This document shows, in pieces, positions 42,818-52,171 of a DNA stretch of 64,000 bases. A program made the translations under genes and the position numbers. Position 1 is the first letter of the stretch. Each line of letters begins with the position of its first letter. The stretch comes from Cellulomonas cellasea (lineage in GTDB: Bacteria; Actinomycetota; Actinomycetes; Actinomycetales; Cellulomonadaceae). Location of the stretch: contig NZ_BJLR01000013.1 of NCBI RefSeq assembly GCF_006538745.1, forward strand, positions 124,001 through 188,000, written 5' to 3'. A model generated the notes under the pieces. It saw only the letters and a program-made list of their open reading frames with translations. It searched no databases and was not told the DNA's origin.

Positions 42818-45800
42818 CAATGGCCGGAGGAGGAGGTGCCGCAGAGTCGCGGGAGGACGAGGTCGGCGGAGGAGCCCGGAGCCCGGTCCCGGGCTCCTCG
42901 CGCCGAGTCCTCAGCGCAGCGCCGCCACCAGGGGGTGAGCACCTCCGCCTCCTCGACGGTGAACGCCTTGCCGACCTGCTGCGCGATGTGCCGCTCGACG
43001 CCGGTCAGGAGCATCCTGCGTGCGGTGGCGTTCCGCGTGTGCTCGGCCCGCACCAGCGTGCTGTTGATCACCGCTGTGGTGACCCAGCGGTCGCTGAAGG
43101 TGTTCACGAGCGACCGCAGCGACCGGAAGGTGACCGTGACCGACACCTCGGTGGCGCCCTCGCCCACGTTCCCTGCGACGTCGGTGGCCGAGGCGGTGAG
43201 CGTGCGGGTGCCGAGGCCGTAGGTCCAGGCCGGGACCTGCACGTCGGCGCACGTGGTCGAGGCGATTCCCGACCCGGGCTCCGGGTCGGTCGCCGCGCAG
43301 CCGATGGTGATCCGCTGGTCGACCGTGTAGCTCCCGGCGTTGCCGGAGAAGGCCACCTGGGGTGCCACCGTGTCCACCGCGACGACCACGATCGACGGCT
43401 CCTCGACGGCACCGCGCGTGTCCGTCGAGCGGAAGGAGACGGTGCGCTCACCCTCACCGGGGACCGCGAACGGCCCCTCGTAGGTGAGCCAGTCACCGTC
43501 GTCGAGCCGGTACTGCGTCGACGCGACGCCGTCGGCGTCCTCTGCGGCGAGCGTCACCGTCGGCTCGGCCGTGTGCCACCCGTCCACCGGCTCGGGGCTC
43601 ACCGTCGCCGTCGTGACGGGCGGTGAGGCCGCGACCACCTCGCCGACCCGCAGCCGGTCGAGGTTGACGTTCCCGTCGTCCCCGTCCTCGTGGCGCAGGG
43701 TCACGGTGTTCCCGCCCTCCTGCAGAGGGACGTCGACCGTCACGCTCGACCACACCGACCACTCCCCGGTGCTCGGCAGGGTGACCTGCCCGAGATCGGT
43801 GCCGTCGACGTGCAGGGAGACGGTCTTCGGTCCGGCGAACGGGTGCGGGCCGTTCGCGTAGCGGAGCGTCACCGGGTACGTGCCCGCGGCGTCGACGTCC
43901 ACCGTCGTGGTCACACCCGCCCCGAGGCCGCCGAAGCCCTGCACGTAGCCGGAGCCGGAGTACCCGGGGTGCTCCGTGCCCACCTGCGCCCCGCCGTCGA
44001 GCTCACCGTCCTCGAGCTCGTACGTGCCGGACGAGGACGTGCTGCGGATCCGCACGTCCCGGTAGGAGACCGCCTCGCCGGCACCGTGGTTCTGCAGGCC
44101 GACGAAGCCCGAGGACAGGTCACGCGCCGGGTCGGTGCTGGTGAACTCGTTGACGAGCACACCGTTGAGGTGCACGCGGATCGTGTCGCCCGCCACCTCG
44201 ATCTCGTAGGCGTTCCACTGCCCCACCGGCTTGAGCGCTCGGGCGACCGCGGCGGGGTCCGCGCCCTGGAAGGTGTAGATGGCGCCCGTCGTGCGGTCCG
44301 CCTCGTCGCTCGCGTCGATCTGGATCTCGTACCCCTGCTCGACGGCGACCCACGGGTCGTTCCCCGGGTTCGGGAAGCCGACGAACACGCCGCCGTTGTC
44401 GTCCTTCACGAGCTTCCAGTCGAGCTTGAGCGTGTACTCGCCGAACTCCTGCGCCGTGTACCAGAGCAGGCCCAGGCCGCCCTGGGTGCGCAGCGTGCAG
44501 TCGGCCTGCCGGCCGAAGCCACCGGGCCCGGCCATGCGCCAGCCGTCGAGGCTCGCCAGCGTGCCGTCGAAGAGTGCGGTGTAGCCGTCCTCGGGCGCGT
44601 CCGGTGCGCAGATGTCCGGGTCCGCACCGACCCGCAGGACGTCGAGGTTGACGTTCCCGTCGTCGCCCTCCTCGTAGCGCAAGGAGATGGTGTTGGATCC
44701 CGCACGGAGGTCCAGCTCGCGGGTCAGGGTCCGCCACGTCTTCCAGTCCCCGGTGCTCGGGAACTCCACCGGGTCGACCTCGACGCCGTTGACGTGCAGC
44801 GACATGCGCTTGGTGCCCTGGAACGGGTTCGGCCCGTTGGCGTACCGCAGGTGGACCGGGACGGTCCCGGCCTCGTCGACCTGGGTCGTGAAGGTCACGG
44901 AGGCGCCTGGGGCCTGGAGACCGGCGGTGAACCCGGAGCCGGAGTAGCCGCTGTGGTCCATCGCGATGGAGGCGCCGCCGAGCATCTGCGCCTCCTCGGC
45001 CTCGTGGTAGCCGAGGTCGTCCGGAGCCACGTAGCCGGGGATGGCGTTGAGCGTGTACCACGCCTCCGTGCTCCAGAGCTCGTCACCGTCGGCGTCGGTG
45101 AACGGCCGCGGCGAACGCAGGTGCACGACGCGGTCCGGCTTGAGGCCGTCGACGGTCAGGCGGACGGTCCGCCTGTCCTCGGACACCTCCGCGCCGGTGA
45201 CCAGCAGCACCTCCTCGTCGATCTTCGGGCCGCCGTACTGCTGCGTGGGCACGTAGCGCCACTGGTGCACGTCGTAGCCGGCCTCGGCGTCCTGCGTGAT
45301 CCGCTGCGCCGTGCCCTCCGACAGCGGCTGGGTGTAGCGGACGTCGAAGCCGTCCTCCGTGACGCTCATCGAGACCATGTCGAAGGCGTTCGTCCCGTTC
45401 GGGGTGAGCTTCTGCAGCCCGTAGTCGAGCTTGCCCGACTCGCTCCAGTTGCCCGCCTCGCCGATCCCGCCGACGTAGACGGCACCGTCGGGGCCGACGA
45501 CGGTCCGGTTCACGCCGGCCTGGAGACCGGCCGTGTGGCGGAACGCTGCTCCCTGGTACTCGCCCTCGACCTCCTCGAGGAACGCCCGCTGCAGCCCGCC
45601 GTAGGTGACGTCACCGAAGAGCATCTGACCGGCGAACGGCCCCTCCTCGAGCAGCACGGGGTTGCTCGGCGAGTTCGAGATCTCGTTCTGGGGCAGCCAC
45701 AGCACCGGCTTGGTCACCGGGTTCCCGTCGAACGGTCCCGCCGGGTTCGTGTAGTGGTGGAAGAACCGGTCCTGCTCGATGTGGAGCAGCTTCGACGACG

Positions 45801-47067
45801 GCAGCCAGGCGCCCTGGTTGTCCATGACGAACAGCTCCCCCTGCGGACCCCAGCCGAGCCCGTTCGGGGTCCGCAGACCTCCGGCGACGTAATGGATGTC
45901 GCCCGTCTCCCGGTCGACCCGGATGCTCGTCCCGCGGTTCTCGGCGAGCTGCGGGTCCGTCGTCGCGCCGCCGTTGTCGATCGCGACCGACAGCGTCACG
46001 TAGAAGTAGTCGTCGTCGTGGAGGAGCCCGAAGGCGAACTCGTGAAAGTTGCCGCCGTACGGCCACTCGGCGACCGTGCGGTGCTCGAGCAGGCCGTCGC
46101 CGTCCGTGTCCGGGGTGAGCTCGGTGAGCCGGTCCCGCTCCGAGACGTAGAGGGACCCGTCGACGGCGGCCACGCCCATGGGGTTGAGCAGCCCGGTGGC
46201 CACCTTGGTCACGGTCACCTGCTCGGCGTCGGTCTCACCGGTCACGCCGCTGAGCACGAACACCTCGCCCGGCTCCGGGTCCGGCACCGGTCCGCTCGGG
46301 CTCACGGAACCGGCGGTGACGACCACGAGGTCGCCCTCGTCGGTCCAGTCGAGCGCCGACACCATGGGCTCGAAGCCGTCCGGCAGCAGGTCGGTGAGCG
46401 TGTAGTTCGGGTGGACGGCGTCCAGCCGCAGCCCGTCCCCCGGGGTGTCCTTGTCGCCCGCGCAGGACTTGGTCCCGGGCGCGGTCACGCGCACGACGTC
46501 CCGGTCCGTGCTCAGGGCCGACGACGGCACGACGACGAACTCGTCCGAGTCCGGCGTGCGCCACTCCAGGCGCAGGCCCTGGTCGAAGCCGGCCTCGAAG
46601 TACTCCACCAGCAGGTCGTGGTGGCCGGCGGCCAGCGTGATCACGCCGTCCTGGGGGATCGCCTCGTGCAAGCCGTCGTGGTCGACCACGAGCTGGTCGT
46701 CGACGACGAGCCTGGACCCGTCGTCGCTGGTCAGGCGAAAGGTGTGCTCCCCGGCGACGGGGGTGTGCAGGGTGGCGATCACGTCCGAGCGGAAGTTGTC
46801 CGCGGCGCCGAACTCCTCGGGCGTCGTCCAGTCAATGGTCGCCATGTGCTTGTCGACGTTCGGGGTCGTGCCGGGCCGGATCTGGCAGATCGACTGCTGC
46901 GCCACCCCCAGGGCGTAGGTCCGCAGGGTGACGCCCGGCTGCTGGGGCGGCAGGTCGTCGTCGGCTGCGGCCGCCGGCAGGGCTGTCGCCGTCACCGCCG
47001 AACCGAGCAGGGACAGGCCCAGCAGGGCCGCGAGGGCCTTCGGGCGTCGAGCTGTTCGTGGTCGCAC
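42817..47067 (-). CDS. Secreted PA14 - sugar-dehydrogenase-like propeller - CBM - DUF1080 - CBM protein
   Basis: 1416 aa. Signal peptide (LAALLGLSLLGSAVTATALP). PA14 domain about 42-186 (FRLTSDDGSRLVVDDQLVVD). Six-bladed propeller like glucose/sorbosone dehydrogenases about 219-569 (GLLNPMGVAAVDGSLYVSER, TPNGLGWGPQGELFVMDNQ). CBM6/35 about 687-815. DUF1080 about 826-1011 (FDGTLASLDGWRM, GYEIQIDASDE), a fold now linked with 3-keto-glycoside hydrolysis. Second CBM6/35 about 1012-1142, Ig-like repeats to about 1309, and a helical tail. AAGGAGGAAGA precedes the GTG at 47067. Likely binds and processes an extracellular glycan; oxidation followed by cleavage is inference. Confidence 0.87.
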   Translation of the reverse strand: MRPRTARRPKALAALLGLSLLGSAVTATALPAAAADDDLPPQQPGVTLRTYALGVAQQSICQIRPGTTPNVDKHMATIDWTTPEEFGAADNFRSDVIATLHTPVAGEHTFRLTSDDGSRLVVDDQLVVDHDGLHEAIPQDGVITLAAGHHDLLVEYFEAGFDQGLRLEWRTPDSDEFVVVPSSALSTDRDVVRVTAPGTKSCAGDKDTPGDGLRLDAVHPNYTLTDLLPDGFEPMVSALDWTDEGDLVVVTAGSVSPSGPVPDPEPGEVFVLSGVTGETDAEQVTVTKVATGLLNPMGVAAVDGSLYVSERDRLTELTPDTDGDGLLEHRTVAEWPYGGNFHEFAFGLLHDDDYFYVTLSVAIDNGGATTDPQLAENRGTSIRVDRETGDIHYVAGGLRTPNGLGWGPQGELFVMDNQGAWLPSSKLLHIEQDRFFHHYTNPAGPFDGNPVTKPVLWLPQNEISNSPSNPVLLEEGPFAGQMLFGDVTYGGLQRAFLEEVEGEYQGAAFRHTAGLQAGVNRTVVGPDGAVYVGGIGEAGNWSESGKLDYGLQKLTPNGTNAFDMVSMSVTEDGFDVRYTQPLSEGTAQRITQDAEAGYDVHQWRYVPTQQYGGPKIDEEVLLVTGAEVSEDRRTVRLTVDGLKPDRVVHLRSPRPFTDADGDELWSTEAWYTLNAIPGYVAPDDLGYHEAEEAQMLGGASIAMDHSGYSGSGFTAGLQAPGASVTFTTQVDEAGTVPVHLRYANGPNPFQGTKRMSLHVNGVEVDPVEFPSTGDWKTWRTLTRELDLRAGSNTISLRYEEGDDGNVNLDVLRVGADPDICAPDAPEDGYTALFDGTLASLDGWRMAGPGGFGRQADCTLRTQGGLGLLWYTAQEFGEYTLKLDWKLVKDDNGGVFVGFPNPGNDPWVAVEQGYEIQIDASDEADRTTGAIYTFQGADPAAVARALKPVGQWNAYEIEVAGDTIRVHLNGVLVNEFTSTDPARDLSSGFVGLQNHGAGEAVSYRDVRIRSTSSSGTYELEDGELDGGAQVGTEHPGYSGSGYVQGFGGLGAGVTTTVDVDAAGTYPVTLRYANGPHPFAGPKTVSLHVDGTDLGQVTLPSTGEWSVWSSVTVDVPLQEGGNTVTLRHEDGDDGNVNLDRLRVGEVVAASPPVTTATVSPEPVDGWHTAEPTVTLAAEDADGVASTQYRLDDGDWLTYEGPFAVPGEGERTVSFRSTDTRGAVEEPSIVVVAVDTVAPQVAFSGNAGSYTVDQRITIGCAATDPEPGSGIASTTCADVQVPAWTYGLGTRTLTASATDVAGNVGEGATEVSVTVTFRSLRSLVNTFSDRWVTTAVINSTLVRAEHTRNATARRMLLTGVERHIAQQVGKAFTVEEAEVLTPWWRRCAEDSARGARDRAPGSSADLVLPRLCGTSSSGH

Positions 47068-47510
47068 TCTTCCTCCTTGAAGGGTGGTCGTCCTGGGGAC
47101 GTGCGGGTGCGAGGTGGCCCTCGCCTCAGGCGTCTGCGCCGCCGCGGCAGGGAGCGTCCTGCAGCAGCAGGGCACCTGGAGCTTCCGGTGGGTCGCCGTT
47201 GACCATGGGTTGACCGTAGGGACGTCTTCTGTCGAGCGTCAAGCAAAAGTCGTCATTTGGGTTTCGACATCTACCCGTAGGTCCGCATATATCGCGGGAT
47301 GGTCTGGGCGGAGGGCGCCTACAGTGGATGTGCGACCGGGACCGTGGTTCCTCACGGCGCCCGGCGGAGGACGCCGCACCGAGCACGACTCCAGGGCATG
47401 GGCCTTGAGCTCCTTCACGACGCGACGGCGACGGCGCGCTCCCCAGCGAGGTCTCGGGCGGTCTCGCCCGGGCGCCGCGGCCGGGCACACAACCAGAGGC
47501 AGGGGAGTCC
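47068..47510. other. Divergent regulatory region between two secreted-protein genes
   Basis: The middle (about 47220-47310, GCAAAAGTCGTCATTTGGG, CATATATCGCG) is strikingly AT-rich and probably carries promoters for both directions. No perfect operator longer than 5-bp arms was seen; no gene is apparent. Confidence 0.5.
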
Positions 47511-48599
47511 ATGACGGTTCACGGTGTGGTGAGGCGGGCGGGCGTGCTCGCGCTCGCCGGCGCACTCCTCACGGCGGCCCTGCCGGCGACGGCGGCGAAC
47601 GAGCCCGGTGAGAGCGTCCCCTCGGGTGTCGTCGTGGTCGACGGGCAGGACGTGCCGGTCCTGGGCTCCTTCACGTTCCGCAAGGGGTGGGACCCGCGGA
47701 GCCCCGAGGTCGTCGGCTTCGTGCACGGCGTTCGTCGCGTCGAGGGGGGTACGGCCGTCTACTACTCCCTCGGTCTCGCGCCGGACGCCGACGAGGACCT
47801 CCTCGCCGAGAGCGTGTTCGAGAGCGCGAGCCCCGACGACGCCGCGTACGCCACGGAGATCGGCCTCGTCGACGTCGCGTCCACCACGATGTACAGCCCG
47901 TTGCGGGACGTCGACTCGACGTTCGCGACCGCGACCCGGGACCTGTCGACCGACCCGGGCGCGCTCGTCGTCGGCTGGGCCGTGTTCCCCGCACTGCCCC
48001 CGACCACGACGACGGTGCAGGTGCGGATGCCGTCGGGGACGATCGTGCCCGGCGTCCCGGTCGAGGACGGCGCCCTGGAGCCCGTGAGCGACGAGCCGGC
48101 GCCGCTGCTCGGTGCGGGCTGGCCGAGGCTGCCCGAGGGTGCCGAGCTGGCCGCCGCGGACCCGGCCGCCGTGACGTGGACGCTGCTGCGTCGCTCCGGT
48201 GACCTCCAGGCGATCGCCCAGGCGCAGGAGAGCCCGCGGGACGTCGCGGTGACCCTGGACACCAACGTGCTGTTCGCGACGGGCGCCACGGACCCGGGCT
48301 CGCCGGCCCAGACCGTGCTGGCCGGTCTCGCGGCGGACATCGCCGCACGCGGGACCGGTGAGGTGGTCGTGACCGGGCACACGGACGCCGACGGGACCGA
48401 CGAGTTCAACCAGACGCTCTCCGAGAACCGCGCCCTGGCGGTGCGCGAGTCGCTCGAGCCCGCGTCCGGCGGAGGTGTGACGTTCGTGAGCGCCGGCAAG
48501 GGCGAGTCGGAGCCCGTCGCCTCCAACGACACCGACGAGGGCAAGCAGGCCAACCGACGCGTGACCGTCGTGTACACGCTGAAGGGCGGTGGCCAGTGA
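47511..48599 (+). CDS. Secreted OmpA-domain protein
   Basis: 362 aa. Signal peptide (AGVLALAGALLTAALPATAA). The middle is an unfamiliar beta-rich domain. The C-terminal OmpA/MotB domain (about 250-357: DVAVTLDTNVLFATGATDPG, VVVTGHTDADGTDEFNQTLS, NRALAVRESL, NDTDEGKQANRRV) has the Asp and Arg that bind diaminopimelate in peptidoglycan. Anchors to the wall in this Gram-positive. ATG at 47511, with AGGGGAG upstream. Overlaps the next lipoprotein gene by 4 bases (GTGA). Confidence 0.87.
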   Translation: MTVHGVVRRAGVLALAGALLTAALPATAANEPGESVPSGVVVVDGQDVPVLGSFTFRKGWDPRSPEVVGFVHGVRRVEGGTAVYYSLGLAPDADEDLLAESVFESASPDDAAYATEIGLVDVASTTMYSPLRDVDSTFATATRDLSTDPGALVVGWAVFPALPPTTTTVQVRMPSGTIVPGVPVEDGALEPVSDEPAPLLGAGWPRLPEGAELAAADPAAVTWTLLRRSGDLQAIAQAQESPRDVAVTLDTNVLFATGATDPGSPAQTVLAGLAADIAARGTGEVVVTGHTDADGTDEFNQTLSENRALAVRESLEPASGGGVTFVSAGKGESEPVASNDTDEGKQANRRVTVVYTLKGGGQ

Positions 48600-49234
48600 C
48601 CGGCATCCGGCAGACGCGTGCTGCACGCCGCGCCCCGTGGAGCGCGGCGGTGGTCCTCGCGACCGTTCTCCTCGTCTCGGGGTGCACCGGGGACGACACC
48701 CCCTCGCCGGACGACACGCCGTCGGTCGACAGCGACGCCGAGACCTCGGACTGGACCGCCACCGAGCTCATCGAGGCGGTCTCCGCGCAGGAGGACGACG
48801 AGGTGCTCCGCTCGGTCGAGGGCGAGCTCGCCTACCAGACGGTCCCGACGCCGACGCGCTTCGACGTCGTCGACATCTCGGCGGACGACCAGGCGACGAC
48901 TCTCGTGCTGCGTCTGACGTACCTCGGCGACGGGACCCTGCAGGTGCCGGGCACGTACCTGAGCCCGGACGTCCGCCTCGCGGACGACGTGCGGGGGCTG
49001 GCCCTGCAGGTCCCCACGGAGGACATCCGGTACCAGCCCACCCTCGCGGCGCTGAGCACCGACCCTGGGGGGACCGTCGAGTGCCTGTGCTCGGACCTGT
49101 CCGAGCAGGTCGACGCCGCCGTCCCGTTCCTCTTCACCGCGTCGTTCCCGGCGCTCGACCCGGCGACCCGCGCGGTCGACCTCGAGCTCGCCGGGTTCCC
49201 GCTCATCGAGGAGCTTCCCGTCGACCGGGAGTGA
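48596..49234 (+). CDS. Lipoprotein of unknown function paired with the OmpA-domain protein
   Basis: 212 aa. Lipobox LLVSGC with Cys about 30, then an acidic Ser/Pro/Asp linker. The rest is predicted beta-rich (FDVVDISADDQATTLVLRLT, RLADDVRGLALQVP) with a short CLCSDLSEQ. Start GTG overlaps the OmpA gene stop, so the two are coupled and probably act together at the cell surface. No family recognised. Confidence 0.75.
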   Translation: MTGIRQTRAARRAPWSAAVVLATVLLVSGCTGDDTPSPDDTPSVDSDAETSDWTATELIEAVSAQEDDEVLRSVEGELAYQTVPTPTRFDVVDISADDQATTLVLRLTYLGDGTLQVPGTYLSPDVRLADDVRGLALQVPTEDIRYQPTLAALSTDPGGTVECLCSDLSEQVDAAVPFLFTASFPALDPATRAVDLELAGFPLIEELPVDRE

Positions 49235-49248
49235 GCCCGCGTGCGGGC
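49235..49248 (+). terminator. Possible terminator of the OmpA/lipoprotein operon
   Basis: GCCCGC-GT-GCGGGC immediately after the stop; a 6-bp GC stem whose loop must open further. Weak. Confidence 0.35.
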
Positions 49249-49325
49249 GTCCTGTCCCGCGCGTGCACCGCTCGCACGGCGCGCCGGCCGATGACGCGGA
49301 CGGCACCGGCCGTGGCCCGTCGGGA

Positions 49326-50081
49326 TCAGACCGGCGCGCGCCCGAGGTAGACCGTGTTGGTGGCGTCCCGGTCCTGGAGGGGGTTCGGGAAGGTGACGAC
49401 GTCCGCCCGGACGTCGACCAGCAGGGTGCGGAGGAGCTCCAGGTACGGCTCGTCCGGCGGGTCGTTGGACCACAGCGCGAACACGCCGCCGGGCTTGAGG
49501 TGCCCGCGCAGCCGCTGCAGCCCGGCGGGCGTGTAGAAGCTCGCGTGGCTGGGGTTGAGCACGTGGCGGGGCGAGTGGTCGATGTCGACCAGGACGGCGT
49601 CCCACCGGCGGCCGGGCGCGTCGGGGTCCAGGCCGTCGACCGACGCGAGGGCGGCGAAGAAGTCGGCGTGCACGAGGCGGCACCGCGGGTCGGCGGTGAG
49701 CACGGTGCCGGCGGGGATCAGCCCGGCGCGGTGCCAGCCGATCACCTCGGCGAGCGCGTCGACGACGACGAGCGAGCCGACGCGCGCGTCCTCGAGCACG
49801 GTGAGCGCGGTGTACCCGAGCCCGAGGCCGCCGACGACGACGTCGAGCGGAGCCGCGCCGCCCTCGGCGGACGTCCCTGTCATCGCCAGCCCGAGCCGCG
49901 CGAGCTCCTCCTCGGCCACCGTGAACATGCTCGACATGAGGAACTCGTCGCCGAGCTTGATCTCGAGCACGTCGGCTCCGGTCACCGGGTCCCGGCGCCG
50001 GCGCAGGCTGATCTCGCCCATCGGCGTCGGCTCCCAGGCGAGCTCCTCCACGCGCGGACGTCGTGCTGGTTGCTCGGGCAT
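49326..50081 (-). CDS. Spermidine-synthase-fold / SAM-dependent methyltransferase-like protein
   Basis: 251 aa. Rossmann core VVVGGLGLGYTALTVLED binds SAM or decarboxylated SAM; SLVVVDALAEVIGWHR holds the ribose-binding acid; RWDAVLVDIDHSPRH is the active-site strand. GLxxLRGHLKPGGVFALWS follows. Spermidine-synthase-like proteins without true polyamine activity are common in actinobacteria. The gatekeeper DxxDP motif reads DIDHSP, so polyamine synthesis is doubtful. ATG at 50081. Convergent with the lipoprotein gene. Confidence 0.78.
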   Translation of the reverse strand: MPEQPARRPRVEELAWEPTPMGEISLRRRRDPVTGADVLEIKLGDEFLMSSMFTVAEEELARLGLAMTGTSAEGGAAPLDVVVGGLGLGYTALTVLEDARVGSLVVVDALAEVIGWHRAGLIPAGTVLTADPRCRLVHADFFAALASVDGLDPDAPGRRWDAVLVDIDHSPRHVLNPSHASFYTPAGLQRLRGHLKPGGVFALWSNDPPDEPYLELLRTLLVDVRADVVTFPNPLQDRDATNTVYLGRAPV

Positions 50082-50177
50082 CCGGTCAGCCTAGGCGGGA
50101 GCGGTGGTCGCTGACGTCGTCGTCACCTGCGGGCGGAGAATGACGCAGGGCTCGGCTACGGGGGTGGACCGTGAGCG

Positions 50178-50840
50178 GTGTGGCGCGTCGCCGGGTGGGT
50201 CTCGGTGCATCGCGGCGCCCGCCTGACGATGGACGGCTCGGTCGTGCAGGGGAACGTGCGCGCGCGGGGGCCCGTGAGCATGTCCGACACCGACGTGCAC
50301 GGTGACGTGTTCCTGGGTGACGGCTGGGGCGAGGACCTCCCGGGAGTGTCGCTCTCCGCGGCGGCGTCGACCGTGCGCGGCAGCGTCACCGGCCGTGCGG
50401 ACCTGGTGAGCCTGCGCTACGCCCGGGTCGGCGGCGTGTACGACGTCGAGACCCAGGAGATGACCCGGTTGCGCGCGAGCACCCTGATCGGGCCGGTGAC
50501 CGCTCGGGGCGGGCGTCTGGTCGTGCACGACTCGGCGTTCCTCAGCGGGCTCACGGCCGACGGCGCGGGGGACGTCCTGGTGTGCCGCACGACGGTCGTG
50601 GGCGACCTGCGCGTCACCGCGCTCACCGACTACGCCCGGCTGGGGGTCGAGGGCACCCACCCGTGCCGGACGAGCGTCGGCGGGTCGGTGCTGCTGGAGC
50701 GCAACGAGCACAGCATCGACCTGGGCGACCTGCACGTCGCGCACCACCTCGTCTGCCACGAGAACACCGGGCCGCGGAGGATCACCGGCGTCGCCGGGGC
50801 GAGCGTGGGCGGGCAGCGTCTGGGTCAGTGCCTGACCTGA
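50178..50840 (+). CDS. Beta-helix-like repeat protein
   Basis: 220 aa. Successive short strands of the type GSVVQGNVRARGPVSM, STVRGSVTGRADLVSL, STLIGPVTARGGRLVV, CRTTVVGDLRVTALTD and CRTSVGGSVLLERN suggest a right-handed parallel beta-helix or bactofilin-like fold. No signal peptide in this frame. A stop codon lies three bases before the GTG, so the gene may be a truncated remnant of a secreted protein. GC-rich, codon use normal. No function assigned. Confidence 0.6.
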   Translation: MWRVAGWVSVHRGARLTMDGSVVQGNVRARGPVSMSDTDVHGDVFLGDGWGEDLPGVSLSAAASTVRGSVTGRADLVSLRYARVGGVYDVETQEMTRLRASTLIGPVTARGGRLVVHDSAFLSGLTADGAGDVLVCRTTVVGDLRVTALTDYARLGVEGTHPCRTSVGGSVLLERNEHSIDLGDLHVAHHLVCHENTGPRRITGVAGASVGGQRLGQCLT

Positions 50841-50880
50841 CCGCGGCCGGGTCGTGCGGCGGACCGGTGACCACGCCGCG

Positions 50881-52062
50881 CTACTCGACCGCAGCCCCGG
50901 AGACGACGAACGGGTCGAACAACCCCGGTGGGATGGCGAACGCCTCGATGCGCACCGGGTAGTTCACCGCCCCGCCCGAGACCGCGATGTCGGACAGCCA
51001 CGCGTCCTTGACGACGATCCACTCCTGCCCCTGGAAGGAGATGGTCGTCTGCACGACCTCCTCGGGTAGCGGGAGGTCCTGCAGGCTCAGGCCGGGCGGC
51101 AGCGGAGCTACGGCGAGGTCGGCCGGCATCGACGTCCCCGGGGGCAGCGGCACCATCGCGAGGTCGTCGAGGTTGAAGTCGTAGTGGTCGACGATGGAGA
51201 TCTGCGCGGCGGTGACGTGCGCCGACGTCAGCGTGCCGTTCGTCCACCGCAGCGCGACGTGCGCGTCGATCGTGTAGCTCACGCCGCCGAGCGCGATCGA
51301 CAGGTCCTTCTGGAACATGGACAGGGACGACGGGCTCTGGCCGGGCCCGATGAAGTCGAACGATCCCGTGCCGCGCAGGTGCAGCTCCCGCTGGTCCGGT
51401 GCGACGTGCTCGGGATGGGACTCGTCGAGGCGAGCCGCCACGCCCTTGCGCAGCACGTCACGGATCGACGTCCGCACCGCGGCCGGGAACCCGGAGTCGT
51501 CCCGCAGCAGCTGCTCCGGGGTCAGGTTCAGCAGCTGCTCCTTCGCGGTTCCCGCGAGCCATCTCAGGAGCATCGCGGCGGCCCACGGATAGCTGGGCGC
51601 CACCTTGATCGCCGACTGCTCCAGGAGCCTGCGCCGCCGCTCCGTCTCCTCCCGGCTCAGCTGCGTGCCCCGGGAGATCTCGTGCCACGTCGCCATGGGG
51701 AAGGGCAGCACCATCCAGCCCTCGGGCACCCCGGGCTGGTCGGCGACGCCCGTCGGGGACTCCTCCGTGGCGGCGCCGGGCTCCTGTCGTTGCACCGGCG
51801 GCGGCGCGCGCCGGCTGTCGTGCGGCTCAGCCGTGCGGGGCTGCGTCAGCGCGGCGTCGAACCTCGTGCCGGTCCCGTCGCCGGACCCGGTCCCGCGGAC
51901 GAGGGCGCTGACCGCGGCGTTGCCGGCGCGACGCTGCAGGGCCAGCAGGCCGCGCGCGCCCACGTCGGCGCTCGTCCGGTCGCCACCGGTCGATCGTCGT
52001 CCGTCGGCGAGGGCGCCGGTCTCGCTCCTCGACGAGTCGGTCCTGTGCGACAGGGGCCCCAT
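50881..52062 (-). CDS. Unknown protein with an LQRRAGNAAV motif
   Basis: 393 aa. Starts MGPLSHRTDS and carries GLLALQRRAGNAAVSALV at about residues 38-55. From memory, this LQRxAGNxAV signature recurs near the N-terminus of actinobacterial proteins encoded with DUF4157 and contractile injection systems. Then a disordered Pro/Arg/Gln linker (to about 110), a helical part (SREETERRRRLLEQSAIKV) and a C-terminal beta-rich part (SLSMFQKDLSIALGGVSYTI). No signal peptide. No injection-system genes lie nearby in this window. ATG at 52062; the upstream open frame is shadow coding. Confidence 0.65.
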   Translation of the reverse strand: MGPLSHRTDSSRSETGALADGRRSTGGDRTSADVGARGLLALQRRAGNAAVSALVRGTGSGDGTGTRFDAALTQPRTAEPHDSRRAPPPVQRQEPGAATEESPTGVADQPGVPEGWMVLPFPMATWHEISRGTQLSREETERRRRLLEQSAIKVAPSYPWAAAMLLRWLAGTAKEQLLNLTPEQLLRDDSGFPAAVRTSIRDVLRKGVAARLDESHPEHVAPDQRELHLRGTGSFDFIGPGQSPSSLSMFQKDLSIALGGVSYTIDAHVALRWTNGTLTSAHVTAAQISIVDHYDFNLDDLAMVPLPPGTSMPADLAVAPLPPGLSLQDLPLPEEVVQTTISFQGQEWIVVKDAWLSDIAVSGGAVNYPVRIEAFAIPPGLFDPFVVSGAAVE

Positions 52063-52171
52063 CGTCCGACGGTGCAGGACGCCGCGTCGCCCCACGTCGG
52101 CGGCCGCGCAGCCCCGAGGGCACGTCCGGGTGCCCGAAAGGCCGACCGCTGCCGCCGGTGCTCCACGGCGG

